Assembly (NCBI RefSeq): GCF_034932185.1
Contig: NZ_JAYGHW010000004.1
Span: 1-64,000, forward strand
Origin: Spirulina sp034932185
Lineage (GTDB): Bacteria > Cyanobacteriota > Cyanobacteriia > Cyanobacteriales > Spirulinaceae
Reading direction: 5' to 3'
Length of the DNA stretch: 64,000 nt
Under the pieces are notes generated by a model. It worked only from the letters and a program-made list of their open reading frames with translations. It did not search any database and was not told the DNA's origin. A program made the translations under genes and the position numbers. Positions 16,533 through 24,629 of the stretch are shown here, one piece after another (position 1 is the stretch's first letter; each line of letters opens with the position of its first letter).

Positions 16533-17552
16533 ATGGTGCAAAGCAAATCCTCTCCCCCCCCACGCAAGCGCATCTTTATTACGGGTGGCAGCGGTTGTAT
16601 TGGCCATTACATTGCCGAAACCCTGATCGACACCAGTCCCCATGAACTGTTTTTTTTAGTGCGCAATCCCGCCAAAGTGCAGTTTGATGTAGAAGCCCGG
16701 GAGGGAGTGCATCTCATCCATGGGGATATGCACGACATTGAACATCAAGGAGAGTTACTCAAAACCATTGATATTGCTATTTTGACAGCCAATGCTTGGG
16801 GGGGAACCTCAGAAGTATTTGATGTCAATATTGCCAAAACAATCCGGCTGATTAATTTGCTCGATCCTAAACGTTGTCAGCAGGTGCTTTATTTTTCCAC
16901 TGCTAGCATTCTTGATCATCAAAATAAGCTCCTCGAAGAAGCGAAGCAAATCGGCACGGACTATATTCGCTCTAAATATGATTGCCATTCCCGTTTGGGG
17001 CGTTTAGAATTGGCTCCTAAAATTACGATTCTTTTTCCAACCTTAGTGTTTGGTGGCAGTTCAACAAAGCCCTATTCTCACATTTCTGGAGGATTGGCTG
17101 AGGTGACAAAATGGATTGGTTTAGCCCGGTTCTTTAAAGCCGATGCTAGCTTTCACTATCTCCATGGCCGGGATATTGCAACAGTTGTGCGCTATTTAGT
17201 GGATAATCCGCTGCCCTATGATGTGGTTAATCAGTTGGATGATATCTATTTAAAACAGTTGGTTTTGGGGAATCCGCCCCTAACGGTGAATGAAGCCCTT
17301 GAGGAAGTTTGTGCTTATTTTGGCAAAAAAATCTATTTTCAAATCCCCCTTTCGCTGTGGTTAGCGAATTTTTTCATCAATGTATTTGGCATTCAAGTGG
17401 CGGCCTGGGATCGGTTTTGTATGAAGTATCGCCACTTTACCTATAAAAATCCCGTTAATCCGGCGACATTTGGGCTGCCGGTTTTTTGTCCCACGTTGGC
17501 GGATATTTTGTTGGCGACGGGAATTCGGGGGAAAGTGGGAAGTGGGAAGTAG
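16533..17552 (+). CDS. NAD(P)-dependent epimerase/dehydratase family protein
   Basis: A 339-residue extended SDR. The cofactor motif ITGGSGCIGHYI lies near residues 16-27. The catalytic Tyr-Lys is less clear: the expected YxxxK region reads YIRSKYDCHSRL, giving Y-S-K spacing typical of atypical SDRs. The C-terminal half has hydrophobic stretches. Substrate unknown. The start at 16533 (MVQSKSSPPPRK) is preferred because the 50 residues before it derive from a dispersed repeat. The end (GKVGSGK, TAG stop) runs into a GGGAAGTGGGAAGT-type simple repeat. Confidence 0.7.
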   Translation: MVQSKSSPPPRKRIFITGGSGCIGHYIAETLIDTSPHELFFLVRNPAKVQFDVEAREGVHLIHGDMHDIEHQGELLKTIDIAILTANAWGGTSEVFDVNIAKTIRLINLLDPKRCQQVLYFSTASILDHQNKLLEEAKQIGTDYIRSKYDCHSRLGRLELAPKITILFPTLVFGGSSTKPYSHISGGLAEVTKWIGLARFFKADASFHYLHGRDIATVVRYLVDNPLPYDVVNQLDDIYLKQLVLGNPPLTVNEALEEVCAYFGKKIYFQIPLSLWLANFFINVFGIQVAAWDRFCMKYRHFTYKNPVNPATFGLPVFCPTLADILLATGIRGKVGSGK

Positions 17553-17590
17553 GAAGTGGGAAGATTGTAGGGGCGAAAAATTTTTCGCCA

Positions 17591-17660
17591 TCCCCCACCG
17601 TTCATAATCATCTTTCGCCCTCCCCCACCGTTCATAATCATCTTTCGCCCTCCCCCACTC
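17591..17660. repeat. 30-bp tandem repeat
   Basis: Two exact 30-bp units (17591-17620 and 17621-17650), each beginning TCCCCCACCGTTCATAATCA and ending TTTCGCCC, followed by diverged partial units to about 17695. They lie between the epimerase gene and the ArsR gene and follow a partial TAGGGGCGAAAAATTTTTCG repeat. Confidence 0.8.
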
Positions 17661-17735
17661 GCACCTTCCTCCCCCACTCGTATCTTTCGCCCTCGCACGA
17701 TCGCACTGAACTCCTTAATGCGATCGCGAAAAACG

Positions 17736-17756
17736 CTATATTGAATAAATATTGCG
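17736..17756. promoter_or_regulatory. Candidate operator/promoter of the arsR-like gene
   Basis: The segment GCTATATTGAATAAATATTG, about 15-35 nt before the GTG start, is A/T-rich with a partial inverted symmetry (ATATT and AATAT halves), as in ArsR/SmtB operators. Position and symmetry are the only support. Confidence 0.3.
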
Positions 17757-17770
17757 CGGGGGATTGAGGC

Positions 17771-18094
17771 GTGTTATTGGGTTCTGAGGTAGGAGATTTA
17801 CAGCTTGTGCGCGATCGCTTTCAGGCGTTGGCGGATCCGATTCGGTTGGCGGTGGTGGAGTTGTTGCGGGGGGAAGAAATGTGTGTTTGTGATCTGTGCG
17901 ATCGCCTCCATCTCCATCAATCTAAACTGTCTTTTCATCTCAAGATCCTCAAACAAGCGGGGTTAATTCATCCCCGTCAGGCAGGGCGCTGGATTTATTA
18001 TCGATTAGATCAAGAGGCGATCGCCCACCTCAGCGCCTATCTCGCCCAATTCCAAACCCAACCCTACCAACCCGCCCGCCCTTGCCCCGATTAA
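17771..18094 (+). CDS. ArsR/SmtB family transcriptional regulator
   Basis: A 107-residue winged-helix repressor. RFQALADPIRLAVVELL begins the domain; EMCVCDLCD gives the cysteine motif used by ArsR-type sensors for arsenite or similar metals; KLSFHLKILKQAGLIHPRQ is the recognition helix and RWIYYRL the wing. The start is GTG at 17771. No arsenic genes are adjacent, so the target may be itself or distant. An A/T-rich candidate operator lies just upstream. Confidence 0.85.
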   Translation: MLLGSEVGDLQLVRDRFQALADPIRLAVVELLRGEEMCVCDLCDRLHLHQSKLSFHLKILKQAGLIHPRQAGRWIYYRLDQEAIAHLSAYLAQFQTQPYQPARPCPD

Positions 18095-18105
18095 CCTACC
18101 AATTT

Positions 18106-18184
18106 GTAGGGGCGTTGGCGTAAGCCTGCCGGAGGCACAAAAATCTTTCGCCCCAATCTTTCGCCCCCAATTTTTTGCCCCTAC
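18106..18184. repeat. GTAGGGGCG dispersed palindromic repeat
   Basis: A long copy with two extra TCTTTCGCCCC units. It lies between the convergent arsR-like and ABC ATPase genes. Its last CCCTAC, read on the minus strand, gives the GTAGGG that supplies the TAG stop of the ATPase gene. Confidence 0.85.
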
Positions 18185-18930
18185 AGGACTTTTTCTAAAA
18201 ATTGTTGGGCGCGATCGCTCTTGGGATTCGTAAAAAACTCACTAGGGGGCGCATCTTCAGCCACTTTGCCGCCATCGAGGAAGAAAATGCGATCGGCAAC
18301 TTCACGGGCAAACCCCATTTCATGGGTGACGATCGCCATCGTCATCCCCGTTAAAGAGACCGCTTTAATCACATCAAGCACTTCCTTCACCATTTCCGGA
18401 TCAAGGGCTGAGGTGGGTTCATCGAAGAGCATGACATTGGGTTCCATGGCCAGGGCGCGGGCGATCGCCACCCGTTGCTTTTGTCCCCCCGATAACCTTG
18501 AGGGATAAACATCAGCTTTTTCTGCCAAGCCGACGCGGGTGAGTAATTGCTCTGCCTTTTCTTGGGCGATCGCCTTGGGCATTTGCTTGACTTTAACCGG
18601 GGCATACATGACGTTTTGCAAAACAGTCATGTGGGGGAAAAGATGAAAATGCTGAAACACCATGCCGACGTGTTGGCGCATTGTCATCACATCCACGCCC
18701 GGTGCAGTGATGTCTGTTCCATCAATGAAAATTTTGCCGGATGTGGGTTTTTCCAGGAGATTTAAACAGCGTAAAAATGTTGATTTGCCACAGCCGGAAG
18801 GGCCGATAATCGCCACCACTTCACCCTGATGAATTTCGGTGGTAATTTCCCGCAAAACTTTAAGACTACCAAAGGATTTATAGAGACGATCAACGGCGAT
18901 CGCCACATTTCCCGAACTTCCATCAACCAT
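18181..18930 (-). CDS. Polar amino-acid ABC transporter ATP-binding protein
   Basis: A 249-residue ATPase of the GlnQ/HisP type. Walker A is GPSGCGKST, the signature is LSGGQKQR, Walker B is VMLFDEPTSALDPE, and the H-loop lies in IVTHEMGFA. It powers uptake with the permease and binding protein encoded upstream. The ATG at 18930 is chosen because AAGGAGG sits about 7 nt before it; this site would lie inside the coding region if a TTG at 18951 were used. The stop TAG belongs to a GTAGGGGC repeat. Confidence 0.92.
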   Translation of the reverse strand: MVDGSSGNVAIAVDRLYKSFGSLKVLREITTEIHQGEVVAIIGPSGCGKSTFLRCLNLLEKPTSGKIFIDGTDITAPGVDVMTMRQHVGMVFQHFHLFPHMTVLQNVMYAPVKVKQMPKAIAQEKAEQLLTRVGLAEKADVYPSRLSGGQKQRVAIARALAMEPNVMLFDEPTSALDPEMVKEVLDVIKAVSLTGMTMAIVTHEMGFAREVADRIFFLDGGKVAEDAPPSEFFTNPKSDRAQQFLEKVL

Positions 18931-19089
18931 TATCTTTTCCTCCTTAATCAATCACAATGAATGCCATCATTGCGGGTATTTTGCCAAACTCCCCTGGACT
19001 GCTAGGGGATAACGACTAAAGTCGTTACGACAAACGTTTGTAGTTTGTAGTGAAGATTTTAGTCCTCTCCCGCACTGCAATCGACTCCG
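18931..19089. other. Intra-operon spacer with short palindromes
   Basis: 159 bp between permease and ATPase genes. It contains AACGACTAAAGTCGTT (19011-19026), the same ACTAAAGTCG core as in the TnpB-element left ends, then ACAAACGTTTGT. These may be mRNA-stabilising or attenuating hairpins. Confidence 0.5.
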
Positions 19090-19806
19090 TTAGCTACTAC
19101 GGTGTAACCGTTGTTCTAAAACATTCGCTACCACCGTTAGCACCATCACCATCACATAGTAAACAAGTCCCGCAACCAACAACGGCTCAAAATACAGATA
19201 CTTTTCAGCCCCAACAATCTGCGCCCGACGAAGTAAATCCTGCACTCCGATGGTTGATACCAGAGATGAATCCTTTAATAAGGCAATGGTTTCATTGACG
19301 AGGGCCGGCAGAATATTTTTAATTGCCTGGGGCAAAATGATATCAATCATCATCGGCTGATAAGTGACACCTAAGGACATGGCTGCTTCAGTTTGGCCAC
19401 GATCCACTGCTAAAATTCCCGCCCGGATGATCTCAGAAACATAGGCCCCAGAATTGAGAGAAAAGGTCAACACCCCTGCTTGAAATGGTTGGATATTAAA
19501 GCCGGTGAGTTGTGGTGTGGCAAAGTAAATCAGCGATAGCGTCACCAATAACGGAACGCCTCGGAAAATTGAGGTGTAGGCCACCCCAAACTGCTGTAGA
19601 GGCTTAAAGCTGGAAATTTTAAACAGGGCGAGAATCGTTCCCCAAATGAAGCCGAAGAAAAAAGAGACCAGTGTAAACTGAAGTGTCACCCAGATCCCGG
19701 AGAACATGAATGGCAAACTGGGGATAACCTCATCAAACTTGAGGTTAATCTCACCCAGTAATCCGGGAGCTAGGGGAGAGGTAGAAAGCAGCGCCAGAAT
19801 AGTCAA
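19090..19806 (-). CDS. Polar amino-acid ABC transporter permease
   Basis: A 238-residue inner-membrane permease of the HisM/GlnP family with about five helices. The coupling-loop EAA motif reads EAAMSLGVTYQPMMIDIILPQAI; the early helix contains TLQFTLVSFFFGF. It follows the binding-protein gene with no gap and precedes the ATPase gene. It probably acts as a homodimer, since only one permease is encoded. Confidence 0.9.
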   Translation of the reverse strand: MTILALLSTSPLAPGLLGEINLKFDEVIPSLPFMFSGIWVTLQFTLVSFFFGFIWGTILALFKISSFKPLQQFGVAYTSIFRGVPLLVTLSLIYFATPQLTGFNIQPFQAGVLTFSLNSGAYVSEIIRAGILAVDRGQTEAAMSLGVTYQPMMIDIILPQAIKNILPALVNETIALLKDSSLVSTIGVQDLLRRAQIVGAEKYLYFEPLLVAGLVYYVMVMVLTVVANVLEQRLHRSS

Positions 19807-20628
19807 TTATTCACCTGCTCCTGCTTGTTCAGCATAGTAGTCCTCAAACCATTTTTTAATCAATGATTCAAGCGTGCCATCCTCTTTCATTTCCTTGAGA
19901 ACCGTATCAAATTCCTCGCGCAATTCTGAATCTTTGGGGAAGGCGATCGCCGATCCAGATTCTTCAGTCCCTCCATCTAGGGTTGTAAACTCTAAATCGG
20001 GGTTATTGGCAATGTAGCCTTTAGCCACCGTATCCTCAACAATCGCCGCCTCAATGCGCCCCGCCTTCATTTCCTGGATCAGTTCACTGATTTTGTTGCG
20101 CGGTTCGAGGGTAATATTGCCAATTTCCTTGGCTTTTTCCTGCGCTTCCTGCTCCTGAATTGAACCCAGTTGCACCCCTACCGTTTTCCCTGCTAGATCC
20201 TCATAGGTCTTAAATCCAGATCCGGCTTTGGCAACAATTGTATTTTTGGCTTCGTAATAAATGCTGGAAAAATCGACATTTTCTTCCCGTTCCGGTGTTG
20301 GGGTCATCCCCGCCATGGCAAAATCGGCCCGCCCCGCTTGCAGTGCGGGAATAATGCCGTTAAAGTCCATGTCTTGGATCTCTAACTCGTAGCCCAGTTT
20401 TTCGGTGATATAGGTGGCAATGTCAACGTCAAAACCAACGGGTTTGCCCTCACCCCGCTGCGTTTCAAAAAACTCATAGGGTGGATAATCGGCAGAGGTG
20501 GCCATCACTAAGGTTTTAGCCCCGTCTGCCGTTGTACTTTCCCCATTGCCGCTACCACAGCCGGCAATCCCACTCACCAGCAACGACGAAGAAAGGGCGA
20601 GGGCAACTAAAAAATTTCTACGTTTCAT
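19807..20628 (-). CDS. Amino-acid ABC transporter substrate-binding lipoprotein
   Basis: A 273-residue type 3 solute-binding protein. The signal peptide ends in the lipobox SGIAGC, with lipidated Cys24, so it is anchored on the periplasmic face. Family hallmarks are SADYPPYEF, PVGFDVDIATYI, QAGRADFAMAGMTPTPER, and LAGKTVGVQLGSIQE. The ligand is probably a polar amino acid; which one is not clear. It is first in the three-gene operon. Confidence 0.9.
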   Translation of the reverse strand: MKRRNFLVALALSSSLLVSGIAGCGSGNGESTTADGAKTLVMATSADYPPYEFFETQRGEGKPVGFDVDIATYITEKLGYELEIQDMDFNGIIPALQAGRADFAMAGMTPTPEREENVDFSSIYYEAKNTIVAKAGSGFKTYEDLAGKTVGVQLGSIQEQEAQEKAKEIGNITLEPRNKISELIQEMKAGRIEAAIVEDTVAKGYIANNPDLEFTTLDGGTEESGSAIAFPKDSELREEFDTVLKEMKEDGTLESLIKKWFEDYYAEQAGAGE

Positions 20629-20708
20629 CAGGATTTAGGCATCTGCAAAGAATCAGCAAAACGGGAGTTTACCAGAATTTGCGGACTAGAATCGTAGTAA
20701 ATGTTGCA

Positions 20709-20786
20709 GTAGGGGCGAAAAATCTTTCGCCCCAATCTTTCGCCCCAAGTCTTTCGCCTCAATCTTTCGCTCAATCTTTCGCCCCG
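20709..20786. repeat. GTAGGGGCG-type repeat with repeated TCTTTCGCC units
   Basis: GTAGGGGCGAAAAATCTTTCGCC followed by several copies of (A)ATCTTTCGCCCC. It lies between the divergent-side ends of the ABC operon promoter and gdhA terminus. Confidence 0.7.
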
Positions 20787-20796
20787 ACAGGGTGGA

Positions 20797-22131
20797 TTAG
20801 CTCAAATAATCGTCCTGGGTTCCCTTGGCATCCAGGGCTTCACCTAGACGGTTGAGGGCGTGGACATAGGCCGCCGTGCGCATCGAAATGGATTTTTCCT
20901 GGGCGATCGCCCAAGTTGCTGCCGTTTCTGCCACCATTTTGGTATTGAGGCGATCGCCAACTTCCGCCTCCGTCCAATAGAAACCATTGCGGTTTTGCAC
21001 CCATTCAAAATAACTCACCGTCACGCCCCCCGCATTGACCAAAATATCGGGGAACACCAAAATGCCCCGGCCATCCAGGATCTCATCTGCCGCTGAACTA
21101 ATCGGGCCATTGGCCACCTCAAAAATATAGCGGGCTTGGATCTCGCCAGCATTGGCCGCCGTAATTTGGTTCTCCAAGGCAGCGGGGATCAACACATCCA
21201 CATCCAGCTTTAACAGGTCGCCATTGCTAATAATTTCCTCGCCAATATTACAAACTGTATCGTGGCAATAGATAGATTGAATACTGTGGCGTTGGCGAAG
21301 CCTCTCCCCAGGAGAATCGCGCTTATACTCGCGAATTTTGGGAATATCCAACCCTTGGGACGCATAGATCCCCCCCTCAGAATCACTCACCGCCACCACC
21401 CGATAGCCCGCTTGGTGGAGGAACGTCGCCAACGCCGCCCCGGCATTGCCAAACCCTTGGATCGCCACGGTGGTATTGCCAGGGTGCTGATCCAGCTTCG
21501 GCAAAATATGGGTCATGACGTTATAGGCCCCCATGGCCGTCGCCGTATCCCGCCCTTGGCTTCCCCCTAGGGCTAAGGGTTTCCCCGTCACCACCCCCGG
21601 ACTCGCTTTGCGCTTAATAATCGAATACTGATCCATCATCCAGCCCATCACCATCGCATTGGTGTAGACATCGGGGGCGAGAATGTCAATATCAGGGCCA
21701 ATGAAATCGGCGATCGCATCAATATAGCCGCGACTCAACCGCTCCAATTCATGGCGGGACAATTCCTTCGGGTTGAGGGTGATCCCCCCCTTTGCCCCCC
21801 CAAAGGGCAGATTCAACAACGCACATTTAAACGTCATCCAAAAGGCCAGGGATTGCACCTCATCAAGGCAAACATGGGGATGATACCGCACGCCCCCCTT
21901 CCCCGGGCCACGGGTATCATCGTAGCGCACTCGATAACCCTGAAATACCCGCAATGAGCCATCATCCATCCGCACCGGAATCGAAACACTCAGGCTCGCC
22001 TTTGGAAATCTCAACCGGCCGAGAGCATCATTGGAAAGCACAACATGGTGCAGGGCTTTTTCTAAGCGACTGCTGGCATCACTCAAGAGGGAGAGTTGAC
22101 TGGGGTTGTGCGCAGGAGCTTGGATCGTCAT
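20797..22131 (-). CDS. gdhA: Glu/Leu/Phe/Val dehydrogenase (glutamate dehydrogenase) with repeat-derived insert
   Basis: A 444-residue enzyme of the GdhA family that interconverts glutamate and 2-oxoglutarate plus ammonia. The substrate Lys residues K102 and K114 lie in TFKCALLNLPFGGAKGGI; the cofactor domain has IQGFGNAGAALA near residue 224. The C-terminus has VNAGGVTVSYFEWVQN and MRTAAYVHALNRL. Residues about 272-283 (SPGERLRQRH) are encoded by a TTGGCGAAGCCTCTCC repeat and are not in the homologues I recall; the frame is kept. The insert lies in the nucleotide domain, where it could be tolerated on a surface loop. Confidence 0.9.
   Translation of the reverse strand: MTIQAPAHNPSQLSLLSDASSRLEKALHHVVLSNDALGRLRFPKASLSVSIPVRMDDGSLRVFQGYRVRYDDTRGPGKGGVRYHPHVCLDEVQSLAFWMTFKCALLNLPFGGAKGGITLNPKELSRHELERLSRGYIDAIADFIGPDIDILAPDVYTNAMVMGWMMDQYSIIKRKASPGVVTGKPLALGGSQGRDTATAMGAYNVMTHILPKLDQHPGNTTVAIQGFGNAGAALATFLHQAGYRVVAVSDSEGGIYASQGLDIPKIREYKRDSPGERLRQRHSIQSIYCHDTVCNIGEEIISNGDLLKLDVDVLIPAALENQITAANAGEIQARYIFEVANGPISSAADEILDGRGILVFPDILVNAGGVTVSYFEWVQNRNGFYWTEAEVGDRLNTKMVAETAATWAIAQEKSISMRTAAYVHALNRLGEALDAKGTQDDYLS
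21287..21322. repeat. Dispersed repeat inserted in the gdhA coding region
   Basis: GTGGCGTTGGCGAAGCCTCT followed by CCCCAGGAGAATCGCG resembles the GGCGTAAGCCTGCCGGAGGC part of the dispersed intergenic repeats. It is in frame and translated on the minus strand. Confidence 0.6.
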
Positions 22132-22601
22132 GGTCGCCTCGATTGACAGAGAATTGATCGCAATCTGCTGGAGTGCTTAAACGGGCAACATCTTGACCAT
22201 GCAGAGGATGTGTCCTTTTCGGCTAGGTGTAGGATTGCTCTACCTTTATTAGACTCGTTAAAAACAGTATAAAAATATACAGATAACAAAAATTCATAAA
22301 AAATTAATTTTTTCCCATGGCGTGATTTTGCCCTGTTTGCTTGGGTGGTGATCGAAAAGAAGAGGAAAAGGGTGAGGAGAAGCGACACCAACGCTCCCCC
22401 AAAATCCCAGCGAAATTTGCGATACTGCAAAAGATGCACCCGTTCGTAGTGCGGACTTTCGTCCGCTCCCCGCCTAGACTGCTCTTGAGCTTTTCGCCCA
22501 AAGTTATCAGGCAGCGATCGCCACCACTAAGGCGATCGCCCCCCTCCCAAGACGCTCTCGAATTTTGCGCTCTTCCCTTTCTATCTCTTTGAGTAAACCC
22601 G
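22132..22601. other. Intergenic region between divergent gdhA and DUF4126 genes
   Basis: 470 bp with no convincing gene. It has an A/T-rich stretch at 22250-22315 suited to the gdhA promoter, the short palindrome GCGGACTTTCGTCCGC near 22452, and two GCGATCGC-type sites near 22515-22540. No clear terminator or RNA gene is seen. Confidence 0.5.
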
Positions 22602-23210
22602 GTGAATCCCTTTCTCCTCTTGATTGGCATCTTGGCAGCCCTTTCCGCCTCCGCCGCCGCAGGGATGCGCATCGCCTTGCCCCTCCTGCTCATTGGGCTA
22701 CTCCAAGATGATCTCTGGAGTACCGTCCCCATCTTGGATTGGCTTCATCCCCAAGTGGTGGTGGGGGTGCTCACCAGTTGGTCGTTATTTGAAATGTTTG
22801 CCTCAAAGCGACAGTTAGGGCAACGGGTGAATCAATTGGTGCAATTGGGGTTTAGCCCCATTGTCGGGGCTGTCATGGCCGTTACAGCGATGAATCTCAC
22901 CTCATTGGAATTTGAGCCAGTGTGGATCATCGCCATTGTCGGGGGCTTATTAGCCTTTGTCTTGAAGTTGGTACAAGTAGGCTGGTTTTTTCGCCTTCAG
23001 GGTTTGCCCCTCTGGGTCATTCTCTTAGAGGATTTGCTCTGCATTTTCCTCGTCTTTTTTGCCCTCAAAGCCCCCCAACAGGGGGGATTAATCGCCATGC
23101 TGCTGCTGTGGCTCTCGGTGCGCAGTTCCGGGGCCTGGTATCGCTGGTATCGAGGCAAAGATCGGCGGGAGGATCCCCCCCTGCCCCCCCTTAAAAAGGG
23201 GGGGTTCTGA
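22602..23210 (+). CDS. DUF4126 domain-containing membrane protein with repeat-encoded tail
   Basis: A 202-residue membrane protein with about five to six helices (LLLIGILAALSASAAAGMR at the start, VVGVLTSWSLFEMF, FSPIVGAVMAVTAM). The Gly/Ala-rich N-terminus and overall length fit DUF4126 proteins, whose function is unknown. The start is GTG at 22602. The last residues (REDPPLPPLKKGGF) are encoded by a GGATCCCCCC repeat that begins at 23171, so the native C-terminus appears to be extended by repeat DNA. Confidence 0.7.
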   Translation: MNPFLLLIGILAALSASAAAGMRIALPLLLIGLLQDDLWSTVPILDWLHPQVVVGVLTSWSLFEMFASKRQLGQRVNQLVQLGFSPIVGAVMAVTAMNLTSLEFEPVWIIAIVGGLLAFVLKLVQVGWFFRLQGLPLWVILLEDLLCIFLVFFALKAPQQGGLIAMLLLWLSVRSSGAWYRWYRGKDRREDPPLPPLKKGGF

Positions 23211-23390
23211 ATTAACCCCCTTATTAAGGGGGTCGGCGTAGCCGGGGGGATCCTGAGCATTAAAACGAAGCGAGATCCCCCCCTGCCCCCCCTTAAAAAG
23301 GGGGGGTTCTGAATTAACCCCCTTATTAAGGGGGTCGGCGTAGCCGGGGGGATCCTGAGCATTAAAACGAAGCGAGATCCCCCCCTTGTC
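23171..23390. repeat. Two and a partial copy of the GATCCCCCC palindromic repeat (inverted)
   Basis: Same unit and linker (CTGAGCATTAAAACGAAGCG) as at 14169-14464, in the opposite orientation, with a period of about 107 bp. It starts inside the DUF4126 gene and ends 16 nt before the ispG stop. Confidence 0.9.
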
Positions 23391-23406
23391 AAAGGGGTGA
23401 ATTGGG

Positions 23407-24615
23407 TTAAGGATCAACCCAACGGCCATCAGATTTGATCAAATTAATCAACTCCGTCACCCCTTGATCTTCAGGAACTTTGGTGATCTCTTCCCGACCC
23501 CGATAGAGGGAAATATAGCCGGGCTGTTTGCCCACATAACCATAATCTGCATCCGCCATTTCACCAGGGCCGTTAACGATACAGCCCATCACCGCAATAT
23601 CTAAGCCGGTGAGGTGTTTGGTGGCTTCCCGGACTTTGTGTAGCACTTCCTCTAGGTTGAACAATGTCCGCCCACAGGAGGGACAGGCCACATATTCCAC
23701 CATCGTTTTCCGTAAGCCCAAGGCCTGCAAAATGCTGTAGCAGACGGGAATTTCCTTTTCCGGGGCTTCTGTCAGGGAAACCCGGATCGTATCGCCAATG
23801 CCAGCGGCCAACAGCGTCGCGATCCCCGCCGTAGACTTGATCCGGCCATATTCTCCATCCCCTGCTTCCGTCACGCCTAAATGCAACGGGTAATCCATGC
23901 CCAACTCATCCATCCGTTGGGCCATGAGACGATAGGCCGCCACCATCACCGGGACGCGGGAGGCTTTCAGGGAAATGACCAAATTGCGAAAATCGAGAGA
24001 TTCACAAATGCGGATAAATTCTAAGGCCGATTCCACCATGCCCTCGGGGGTGTCGCCATAGGTGAAGAGCATCCGCTCGGCGAGGGAACCATGATTCACA
24101 CCGATGCGCATCGATTTACCCTGATCCCGCAGAGAAATCACCAACGGCTCTAGGGTTTCGCGGATTTTTGCGCCAATTTCTTCAAATTCTGCTTGGGTGT
24201 ATTCGGTGCGATCGCTCTTCGGCTTTTCAAACACATATAAACCGGGATTGATCCGCACCTTATCGACGTGCTTGGCCACCTCTAGGGCGATCTTCATGCC
24301 ATTGTGGTGGACATCGGCAACGAGGGGAACGGTTTGATAGGTGGCGGCCAGTTGGGCCTTAATTTCCGCCAAAGCCTTGGCATGGGCAAGGCTGGGAACC
24401 GTCACCCGGACAATTTCACAGCCGATTTCATGGAGGCGACGGATCCCCGCCACCGAGCCAGCAATATCAAGGGTGTCCTCGTTGATCATCGATTGGACAA
24501 CGACGGGATGGCCGCCGCCGATGGTGACGGAGCCGACGGGAACCGGGCGGGTTTTGCGGCGGTGGATCGTCGTATCGGTGAAGGTAGCCGGGGTGGGAGG
24601 TGTTAGGGTTTGCAT
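23407..24615 (-). CDS. ispG: 4-hydroxy-3-methylbut-2-enyl diphosphate synthase
   Basis: A 402-residue [4Fe-4S] enzyme of the MEP isoprenoid pathway, acting before IspH. The N-terminal TIM barrel starts with TRPVPVGSVTIGGGHPVVVQSM; the cluster ligands are C..C in CPSCGRTLFN and the later Cys in MGCIVNGPGEM. In cyanobacteria ferredoxin supplies electrons. It lies 14 nt downstream of the phosphotransacetylase-like gene, so both are probably in one operon. Confidence 0.96.
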   Translation of the reverse strand: MQTLTPPTPATFTDTTIHRRKTRPVPVGSVTIGGGHPVVVQSMINEDTLDIAGSVAGIRRLHEIGCEIVRVTVPSLAHAKALAEIKAQLAATYQTVPLVADVHHNGMKIALEVAKHVDKVRINPGLYVFEKPKSDRTEYTQAEFEEIGAKIRETLEPLVISLRDQGKSMRIGVNHGSLAERMLFTYGDTPEGMVESALEFIRICESLDFRNLVISLKASRVPVMVAAYRLMAQRMDELGMDYPLHLGVTEAGDGEYGRIKSTAGIATLLAAGIGDTIRVSLTEAPEKEIPVCYSILQALGLRKTMVEYVACPSCGRTLFNLEEVLHKVREATKHLTGLDIAVMGCIVNGPGEMADADYGYVGKQPGYISLYRGREEITKVPEDQGVTELINLIKSDGRWVDP

Positions 24616-24629
24616 CGGTTTAACAGGGT

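Noticed and set aside
22229..22243. NtcA-like site GTA...TAC upstream of gdhA
   Set aside because: The spacer is 9 nt, not the 8 nt of GTAN8TAC, and no suitable -10 box is placed downstream.
22128..22732. Two minus-strand open frames upstream of gdhA and over the DUF4126 start
   Set aside because: No ribosome binding site, no family pattern, composition unlike coding sequence, and one overlaps a real gene on the other strand.
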